64,000 nt of DNA from Methyloligella solikamskensis (GTDB taxonomy: Bacteria; Pseudomonadota; Alphaproteobacteria; Rhizobiales; Methyloligellaceae). The stretch is taken from the NCBI RefSeq assembly GCF_042676065.1, contig NZ_JBHTJO010000001.1:248001-312000 (forward strand), in the 5' to 3' direction. Shown here in pieces: positions 52,348-58,854 of the stretch (the first letter of the stretch is position 1; every line of letters begins with the position of its first letter). The position numbers and the translations under genes are program-made. Below the pieces are notes generated by a model. It worked only from the letters and a program-made list of their open reading frames with translations. It searched no databases and was not told the DNA's origin.

Positions 52348-53658
52348 ATGACAACCCTTAAGAAATATCTCTGGGGGGCCGGAGCAGTCGTTGCTGCGTT
52401 GGCACTCCTTCATATCGAACCGGCTTTGGCGCAGGAGGAGACGCCGACGCTGGATACGGGCGACACCGCGTGGATGCTGACATCCACTCTCGTCGTTCTA
52501 ATGATGACCATTCCGGGCCTTGCGCTTTTCTACGGCGGTATGGTTCGCAAGAAGAGCATTCTCGCTGCGATCATGCAGTGCTTCGCTACCTGCTGTATCG
52601 GCACGGTGGTGTGGTTCGTGATCGGCTATTCGCTGGCCTTCAGCGATGGCGGCAGCCTGAACGCCTATGTCGGCGGTCTCAGCAATGTCTTCCTGAAAGA
52701 CATGGCGTTCGACTCCCTGTCGGGCACCATTCCTGAGACCGTGTTCATGACCTTCCAGATGACCTTCGCGATCATCACCCCTGCGCTGATCACCGGCGCC
52801 TGGGCCGATCGTATGAAGTTCTCTTCGATGGTCCTGTTCATGATCCTCTGGCAGATCATCGTCTATGCGCCTGTCACCCATTGGGTGTGGGGCGGCGGCT
52901 TCCTCTCCGAGGAGGGCGTGCTCGACTTCGCCGGTGGTACGGTGGTGCACATCAATGCCGGTATCGCCGGTCTGGTGGGCGCGATCTTCCTCGGCAAGCG
53001 TCTGGGCTACGGCGAAGAAAACATGGCTCCGTATAACCTCGTTTACGCGGTTATCGGTGCTTCTCTGCTGTGGGTCGGCTGGTTCGGCTTCAACGCCGGT
53101 TCGGCTGTTGCCGCTAACGAGACTGCCGGCATGGCCATGGCCGTCACCCAGATCTGCACCGCCACGGCGGCGCTGGCCTGGATGTTCGCCGAATGGATCG
53201 TGCACGGTAAGCCGAGCGTTCTCGGCATCATCTCCGGTGCGGTTTCCGGTCTCGTGGCCATCACCCCGGCTGCCGGTTTCGTGGACCCGATGGGTGCGCT
53301 GTGGATCGGTATCGCTGCGGGTATCATCTGCTTCTTCTTCGCCACCACGGTGAAGCGGGCTCTCGGTTACGACGACTCTCTGGATGCCTTCGGTGTCCAC
53401 GGTGTCGGCGGCATCGTCGGCGCGCTTCTGACCGGTGTGTTCGCGGTCGAAGCAATCGGTGGCACCCCGGGCGCGCTGGAAGGCAATGTCGCTCAGATCT
53501 GGGTCCAGTTCGTGGGTATCCTGGCCACCGTCGTGTGGTCTGCGATCGCCACCTTCGTGATCCTGATCGTCTGCAACATCCTGTTTGGTGTGCGTGTGCC
53601 TGAGGCCGTTGAGGTCGAAGGTCTCGACATCAACCTGCATGGGGAGACCGTGCAGTAA
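52348..53658 (+). CDS. amtB: Ammonium transporter AmtB
   Basis: A 436-aa channel with a cleavable signal peptide (MTTLKKYLWGAGAVVAALAL, cleavage near ALA-QE) and eleven helices. The twin pore histidines are in VVHINAGIAGLVGA and DAFGVHGVGGIVGA. Codons 250-297 are the source (or sister) of the 143-bp duplicate at 56577-56719. Ends with a strong terminator. Confidence 0.97.
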   Translation: MTTLKKYLWGAGAVVAALALLHIEPALAQEETPTLDTGDTAWMLTSTLVVLMMTIPGLALFYGGMVRKKSILAAIMQCFATCCIGTVVWFVIGYSLAFSDGGSLNAYVGGLSNVFLKDMAFDSLSGTIPETVFMTFQMTFAIITPALITGAWADRMKFSSMVLFMILWQIIVYAPVTHWVWGGGFLSEEGVLDFAGGTVVHINAGIAGLVGAIFLGKRLGYGEENMAPYNLVYAVIGASLLWVGWFGFNAGSAVAANETAGMAMAVTQICTATAALAWMFAEWIVHGKPSVLGIISGAVSGLVAITPAAGFVDPMGALWIGIAAGIICFFFATTVKRALGYDDSLDAFGVHGVGGIVGALLTGVFAVEAIGGTPGALEGNVAQIWVQFVGILATVVWSAIATFVILIVCNILFGVRVPEAVEVEGLDINLHGETVQ

Positions 53659-53752
53659 GGACCATCGCCCGCCCACCTGGCGGGGGACGAAACAAATAAC
53701 AAGATTGGTAGAGCCCAAGTCTCCTCCTCCCTTGACTGTGAGCTCTCACCTC

Positions 53753-53783
53753 GGGCCCCGGCTTTCGCCGGGGCCCTTTTTAT
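53753..53783 (+). terminator. Rho-independent terminator of glnK-amtB
   Basis: Perfect 10-bp stem GGGCCCCGGC (53753-53762) / GCCGGGGCCC (53767-53776), tetraloop TTTC, then a T-rich tail. Confidence 0.88.
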
Positions 53784-54077
53784 TTGTGGGGGCGTTCTTC
53801 GTGGGAGCGGCTCTCCACCCACACGCTTCGCCCGACCGGGGCCGGCCGCAAGTGCCTCTCATCACCGAGATCGCGGCCTCCGATAATTCTCCACCGCTGT
53901 GCAGAAGCGCTTGGCGCGCCGCCCTATCGTTGATTGCAGACTGATCGGGAAAACGCGCGTCCGAATGGGGCTCACCCCCTCATTCTATAAATAACTTTGT
54001 ATTGTAAAGTGCTTACTGTTATAGATGCGCTTGGTAGGCGCGAAAGGAACAGATCCGCAATGCGCCGGGAGGGGCTT
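53784..54077. other. Non-coding leader of the LinD-like/DgkA module
   Basis: With the amtB 3' end this makes a 419-bp gene-free gap (53659-54077). Apart from the amtB terminator and one 17-bp palindrome, the main feature is a drop in GC content from about 53980 to 54030. No convincing sigma-70 promoter was identified. Confidence 0.5.
53994..54010. promoter_or_regulatory. 17-bp palindromic operator candidate, site 1
   Basis: ACTTTGTATTGTAAAGT. In reverse complement orientation it matches site 2 (54091-54107) at 16 of 17 positions, and each copy is itself nearly palindromic. Centres are 97 bp apart, about nine helical turns. Confidence 0.6.
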
Positions 54078-55979
54078 ATGATGGCTATTTACTTTGCAAT
54101 ACAAAGTACTTTCAATGCGTTCCGCTGGTTTGAGAGGACATGGGCAGAATGCTCGGCGGGCACGAGGCGGCGCGGCGGGTTCGTCGCCCTCCACGCCTTG
54201 GTTGCCGGCGCAGGCACGGTAGCGGGCTTCGCAGCGGACTCCGCCAGCATTGCCGCTTTCGGCTTGGGCCTGGCCTTCCCAGGCGCCGGCTTCCTAGCCC
54301 CGGATCTGGTCGGAATCGACACGCTTTTTGAGACCGGCTGCTATGTGGTTGCCGCTGCCGCTCTCTTTTCCGGCGCCCTGGTGCTCTGGCTGGCCACCGG
54401 CAATGTGATCGCGCCGCCCGTCACCTGGCTCGGAACGGCCATGTGGGCGGCCCTGCTGGCGGATGACAGTAGCCGTTCGCTCTCGCCGCTCTACACCTTG
54501 CTTCCGTTCGGTGCGGTAACGGCAACAATCGCCCTGGCGCTAATCCAGCGGCCGAAACCCCGAAGCGCTGAGCCTGCGCCGCGCGTTCACTTCACGCGGA
54601 CCGATCTGCCGCGTGAGGCGAAAGCTCTTTCGCCGCGAACGGTGGAGCTGACGCGTCTTCTACTCGACCGATGCCTGCAGAGTCGCGATGCCTTCGCGGG
54701 ATTCGATCACCGCGACCAGTTCCAGACCGCAGCGCTGCGCTATCAGCTCAACTTCATGTCCTATGCGCTCTCCCTTTTGCAGGTGGAATGCGTGCCCGCC
54801 TTCGACGGATATCTGCTTGAGGCACAAGAGGCGCTCGCCGACAAGATGCAGGCCTATGAGGTCTGGTCCTATTGGCGGGCGGAGAACCTCTGGGGAAATC
54901 TGTCCCTCGATGCCGACCCCGTCTCCCGGGACAACATCATGTTCTCCGGCTTCCTCGCCACCCAGCTTGCGCTCGCCTGGAACGCTTCCGGCGGTCGGGA
55001 CGTCACGGGTGGCGGGCTTAGCTTCCGTCTGCCGTCCGGTCGTGCGTTTGAGTACAGCCAGCGGGAGCTCCTGGATACAGTCTCGTCCGGCTATGACCGG
55101 TCGCCCTTTGTGCTGCAGGCCTGCGAGCCGAACTGGATCTACCCTCTCTGCAATCTGATCACCGCCGCGGGTCTCAAGGCATCCGATAGTGCCTTCGGGA
55201 CGGATCGTTGGACACGGCTCGCGCCGCACTTCCATCGCGCGTTGCAGCGCGACTTCACCCGACCGGACGGTTCGCTGATCCCTTTCCGGTCGGCGCTGAC
55301 AGGTTTCGCATCACCGGTGGGCGGCGGGGCCGTAATGCAGACCCTACCGTGTCTCTTTCTGAATGGTTTGTCTCCGGACCTTGCGCAGCGGCACTGGGGT
55401 CTCGGGCGAAGAGCGATAGAGAGCCGCGGCGCAAGGCGCGCTATCTGGCCGGTCGATACGGGCAACTACCGCTTATCGCGCGCCGGCGGCTATGCGGCCT
55501 CCGCTGCCGCGGCTGCGGAGCTTGGCGATGACGATATGGCGTCCATCCTCCTGCACCACCTTGAACACGAGCATCCCGCTGTCAGCGATCGCGGCGCGAT
55601 GCATCGTCCCGGCGTTTCTCTCTGGGCCCATGCGCTGGAATTGATGGCGCGTGTCGGGCGGCATGATGCGCTGGCGCGGCTCATCTCGGAGGGACCTCAG
55701 ACGCGGTCCGGCATCCGGCTGGCAGAAATCTCCTACGATACTGCGAGCGTCGCTTCGGCTCATGCCGAGGGGAACGGTATTCGATTCGTCCTTCAGCCGC
55801 ACATTCCCGGAGCGCTTGCTTCCATGCGTTTCACAGGGTTCGCGCCTGAGCAGAACTGCGTTCTTCGGCGATCTGACGGGACCGGCCACAGCTTCATGAG
55901 TGACGCAACCGGCGAGGTTTCGGTGAAGATCCGGATCGACCGGAGAAGCTCGTTGGCCCTCCACGCGGCGGGGGCGTAG
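54078..55979 (+). CDS. Membrane-anchored linalool dehydratase/isomerase-fold (LinD-like) protein
   Basis: About 633 aa. The N-terminal third has four or five membrane helices (residues about 34-155, e.g. LGLAFPGAGFLAPDL). The rest aligns by eye with Castellaniella LinD: KMQAYEVWSYW, DPVSRDNIMFSGFL, CEPNWIYPLCN, FGTDRW and RPDGSLIPF match LinD KMKCKRVWGDW, DPIEKENIMYKGHL, CEPDNYFVQCN, HGTDYR and DPERGAFYL. The two LinD active-site cysteines are kept with the same spacing (Cys349, Cys358), but the LinD acid/base His129 is Phe292 here. The chemistry therefore probably differs from linalool dehydration. ATG 54078 follows GGGAGGGG; ATG 54060 is possible. 4 bp before the kinase gene. Confidence 0.75.
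   Translation: MMAIYFAIQSTFNAFRWFERTWAECSAGTRRRGGFVALHALVAGAGTVAGFAADSASIAAFGLGLAFPGAGFLAPDLVGIDTLFETGCYVVAAAALFSGALVLWLATGNVIAPPVTWLGTAMWAALLADDSSRSLSPLYTLLPFGAVTATIALALIQRPKPRSAEPAPRVHFTRTDLPREAKALSPRTVELTRLLLDRCLQSRDAFAGFDHRDQFQTAALRYQLNFMSYALSLLQVECVPAFDGYLLEAQEALADKMQAYEVWSYWRAENLWGNLSLDADPVSRDNIMFSGFLATQLALAWNASGGRDVTGGGLSFRLPSGRAFEYSQRELLDTVSSGYDRSPFVLQACEPNWIYPLCNLITAAGLKASDSAFGTDRWTRLAPHFHRALQRDFTRPDGSLIPFRSALTGFASPVGGGAVMQTLPCLFLNGLSPDLAQRHWGLGRRAIESRGARRAIWPVDTGNYRLSRAGGYAASAAAAAELGDDDMASILLHHLEHEHPAVSDRGAMHRPGVSLWAHALELMARVGRHDALARLISEGPQTRSGIRLAEISYDTASVASAHAEGNGIRFVLQPHIPGALASMRFTGFAPEQNCVLRRSDGTGHSFMSDATGEVSVKIRIDRRSSLALHAAGA
54091..54107. promoter_or_regulatory. 17-bp palindromic operator candidate, site 2
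   Basis: ACTTTGCAATACAAAGT, inside the first codons of the LinD-like gene (codons 5-10 from ATG 54078). Reverse-complement partner of site 1. A protein binding both could loop the start region and block transcription. Confidence 0.55.
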
Positions 55980-55983
55980 GGCC

Positions 55984-56568
55984 ATGGTCTGTTGCGTTCT
56001 GCTAGCTGCAATGCTTGCCGCGTTTGGGGCTTCCGTCCGCTGGCTGTTCGGAGGGCGCGATGCTGCGGCGCGAGATACCATGGCCTGGCGGCTTCTATCG
56101 CCAGACGGTGCCCGCGAGCCATCAGCGCTTGAGTGCACCGCTCAGCCAGGGCGCGACGGATGGCTTATCCGCCGCATGCGAAGCTTCGGATTTGCCTTCG
56201 AAGGGCTTGGTTTCGTAGTGCGGACCCAGCCTCATATGCGTATTCATCTTCTCGCGGCCGCGCTGGCCATCGCATTGGGCGCCATACTTTCCTTGTCGGC
56301 GACGGAATGGCTCTGGGTGATCGCGGCGATCGCCGCGGTGCTGGCGGGGGAGTGTTTGAACACGGCTATCGAGCATCTCTGCGATGTTGTCTGCCCGGAG
56401 GAGAACATCGCCGTGAAACGTACCAAGGATGTTGCGGCCGGCATGGTGCTGATCGCCGCTATCGGCGCTGTGGCCGTCGGCGGGGTGATCTTCCTGCCGA
56501 AGCTGGAGGCGTCGCTGCATGCCGAAGCAGGCTCTGCCTTTCCCATGATATGCGAGAGCGCATCCTGA
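55984..56568 (+). CDS. DgkA-family lipid (diacylglycerol/undecaprenol) kinase
   Basis: A 194-aa protein whose last 130 residues are a three-helix DgkA-type kinase: FAFEGLGFVVRTQPHMRIHL, the catalytic helix LAGECLNTAIEHLCDVVCPE with the Glu-x3-Asn-Thr-Ala-x-Glu motif, and KRTKDVAAGMVLIAAIGA. It phosphorylates a lipid alcohol such as diacylglycerol or undecaprenol. Start ATG 55984 gives about 64 extra N-terminal residues, including one extra helix; ATG 56176 would give the standard kinase. It is 4 bp after the LinD-like gene, so the two are almost certainly co-expressed. Confidence 0.82.
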   Translation: MVCCVLLAAMLAAFGASVRWLFGGRDAAARDTMAWRLLSPDGAREPSALECTAQPGRDGWLIRRMRSFGFAFEGLGFVVRTQPHMRIHLLAAALAIALGAILSLSATEWLWVIAAIAAVLAGECLNTAIEHLCDVVCPEENIAVKRTKDVAAGMVLIAAIGAVAVGGVIFLPKLEASLHAEAGSAFPMICESAS

Positions 56569-56576
56569 ACCGGCTT

Positions 56577-56719
56577 GCCGGTTCGGCTGTTGCCGCTAAC
56601 GAGACTGCCGGCATGGCCATGGCCGTCACCCAAATCTGCACCGCCACGGCGGCGCTGGCCTGGATGTTCGCCGAAAGGATCGTGCACGGTAAGCCGAGCG
56701 TTCTCGGCATCATCTCCGG
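56577..56719 (+). pseudogene. Duplicated internal fragment of amtB
   Basis: 143 bp identical to amtB 53095-53237 at 141 positions. The differences are G to A at 56633 (silent in the amtB frame) and T to A at 56676 (Trp283 to Arg). It encodes AmtB residues 250-297 only, without start or stop, so it is a relic. It begins 8 bp after the kinase stop codon. Together with amtB it brackets the LinD-like/DgkA module with a direct repeat. Confidence 0.93.
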
Positions 56720-56802
56720 CGGTGCGCCCGTCTCTCCTCTGGCCGCTGCCCCTTGGAGCAGCCATAAAGGCGCTTCCCCAAAATGCGACTTGGAGAACGC
56801 AC

Positions 56803-57510
56803 ATGCGCGATGCGCACAACGGATGGGAAGCGTCGGCTGCAGCCTGGCTCGCCGATATGGAGGGCGGCGGTGACTTCGGTCGTTTGCACGTACTCGATTC
56901 CCCAATGCTTGAACGCGTCCGCGAAGGGCGCTTCAAAACCGCCCTCGATATAGGGTGCGGGGAAGGCCGCTTTTGCCGGATACTCCGGACGGAAGGGGTA
57001 GAGCCTACCGGTGTCGAACCCACCGAGAGACTGCGCGCGGCGGCGCAGCGCCGCGATCCAGACGGTCTTTATGTGGGGGCGGTCGCCGAAAACCTCCCGT
57101 TCGAGGACGAGACATTCGATTTGGTTGTCAGCTACCTGACATTGATCGACATCGAAGGCATCGAGGAGGCCATCAACGAGATGGTGCGCGTGCTGAACCC
57201 CGGCGGTTCGCTGCTTATTGCGAACCTCAACTCCTTCAGCACGGCGGGAGATTGGATCACAGTCCCAGGTGGCCAAACTCGCTTTCAGATTGACCGATAT
57301 CTCGATGAGAGGCCGGAGTGGGTAAGCTGGCGCGGAATTTCAGTCCGCAACTGGCACAGACCGCTCAGCCGATACATGCAGTTGCTCCTCACCACCGGCT
57401 TGCGGCTCACGCATTTCGACGAGCCCGCCCCTTCAGGAGGCGACGCGTCCACAGCCGACCGACATCGCCGATGCCCCTATTACAACATCATGGAGTGGCG
57501 AAAGACCTGA
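56803..57510 (+). CDS. Class I SAM-dependent methyltransferase
   Basis: A 235-aa methyltransferase with motif I LDIGCGEGRFCRIL (residues about 47-60), the acidic GVEPTERLRAAA and FDLVVSYLTLIDIEGIEEAI, similar to UbiE/Methyltransf_11 enzymes. ATG 56803 has GGAGA 7 bp upstream; the longer frame to 56575 runs into the amtB fragment and is rejected. Just beyond the direct repeat, so it may belong to the older chromosome rather than the module. Substrate unknown. Confidence 0.86.
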   Translation: MRDAHNGWEASAAAWLADMEGGGDFGRLHVLDSPMLERVREGRFKTALDIGCGEGRFCRILRTEGVEPTGVEPTERLRAAAQRRDPDGLYVGAVAENLPFEDETFDLVVSYLTLIDIEGIEEAINEMVRVLNPGGSLLIANLNSFSTAGDWITVPGGQTRFQIDRYLDERPEWVSWRGISVRNWHRPLSRYMQLLLTTGLRLTHFDEPAPSGGDASTADRHRRCPYYNIMEWRKT

Positions 57511-57633
57511 TGCCGCGCCGACCTGCAACGTCGAGGAGCCTCTCTAGTTGCGTCCAAGATTTCGCCGAGGATGCCGAGGGCGGCCCTGTAAACTGGCTTG
57601 CCGCCCGTCCGATGAGGCCGTAACACCGCGTTT

Positions 57634-58851
57634 ATGGCCTCACCGACCTCCATTCCGACCCTGGCCGAGCTCGACCGGCTGGTCGCCTCGCCGTTTCAGA
57701 AGCTTTCCGCTCTGCTGGACGGAATCGCGCCGGGGGCCGAGCCGATCAATTTCTCCCTCGGCGAGCCGCAAGGGGCGCTGCCGGAGTTCGTGGCGCCTGT
57801 GCTGAACGAGACCATGGCCGATTTCACCCGCTACCCGCCGATCCGGGGCACGGCGGATCTGCGGAGTGCAATCGCGACGTGGCTGGGCCAGCGCTATCCG
57901 ACGCTCAAGGGCGAGATCGGCGCGGACACTCATGTCCTGGCCCTGAACGGCTCCCGGGAAGGCTTATTTTCGGCGATCTTTCCGGCCAGGGCCCGGCGTG
58001 CGGACGTCGAGACCCCGGCTGTTCTGATTCCGAACCCGTTCTATCAGGCCTATGCGGCGGCGGCGGTCGCGGGCGGAGCAGAGCCTGTTTTCCTCGATTC
58101 GGAGGCCGAGACCGGTTTTTTGCCGGATCTCGATGCGCTGAGCGACGATCTGCTGGACCGGACCATCGTCCTTTACCTCTGCTCTCCCTCGAACCCCCAA
58201 GGAGCTGTTGCGGACGGGGCTTATTGGGAAAAAGCCGTCAAATTGGCGCGAAAGCACGATTTTCTGCTGTTCGCGGACGAGTGTTATTCGGAGATCTATA
58301 CGGAAGAGCCGCCTGAGGGCGCGCTGGAGGTGGCGTTCGCCGCCAATGGCGGTTTTTCCAACGTTCTGAGCTTCAATTCCCTGTCGAAACGCTCAGGTCT
58401 GCCGGGCCTTCGATCGGGCTTCATTGCAGGTGATTCGGAATTTCTTGCCAGTTTCGGTCGTTTTCGCAATGTGGCCTGCCCCCAGACGCCGCTGCCGCTT
58501 CAGGCGGTCGCCACGACGGCCTGGGCGGACGAGGCGCATGTCGCCGCGGGACGGCGGATTTATGCGGAAAATTTCGATGTAGCGGATGAAATTCTGGGAG
58601 ATTGCTTCGGCTATCAGCGGCCTCAAGGGGGCTTCTTCCTGTGGCTCGATATGAGCGCCGCAGGGGGCGGCGAAGCGGCCGCGAAAACCCTTTGGAAAGT
58701 ATGTGGTGTCAAAGTGCTGCCGGGTGGGTATCTCGCCCGCGAGGACTTTAACGGACGAAATCCGGGCCAGGACCATGTGCGGGTGGCACTCGTGCACGGC
58801 CCTGCCGTGACGCGCGAGGGATTGGCGCGGATCGTCACCACATTGGGTTAG
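57634..58851 (+). CDS. PLP-dependent class I/II aminotransferase (DapC-like)
   Basis: A 405-aa fold-type I aminotransferase. The PLP lysine is in SFNSLSKRSGLPGLRSGF; CSPSNPQGAVA and ADECYSEIY provide the other cofactor contacts. It resembles succinyldiaminopimelate/aspartate-type transaminases. ATG 57634. Only 3 bp before ftsK, a linkage conserved in related alphaproteobacteria. The exact amino donor is not decidable. Confidence 0.87.
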   Translation: MASPTSIPTLAELDRLVASPFQKLSALLDGIAPGAEPINFSLGEPQGALPEFVAPVLNETMADFTRYPPIRGTADLRSAIATWLGQRYPTLKGEIGADTHVLALNGSREGLFSAIFPARARRADVETPAVLIPNPFYQAYAAAAVAGGAEPVFLDSEAETGFLPDLDALSDDLLDRTIVLYLCSPSNPQGAVADGAYWEKAVKLARKHDFLLFADECYSEIYTEEPPEGALEVAFAANGGFSNVLSFNSLSKRSGLPGLRSGFIAGDSEFLASFGRFRNVACPQTPLPLQAVATTAWADEAHVAAGRRIYAENFDVADEILGDCFGYQRPQGGFFLWLDMSAAGGGEAAAKTLWKVCGVKVLPGGYLAREDFNGRNPGQDHVRVALVHGPAVTREGLARIVTTLG

Positions 58852-58854
58852 TTT

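Noticed and set aside
53238..56576. LinD-like/DgkA interval as a transposon
   Set aside because: No transposase, no terminal inverted repeats and no short target duplication; only the 143-bp amtB repeat is seen.
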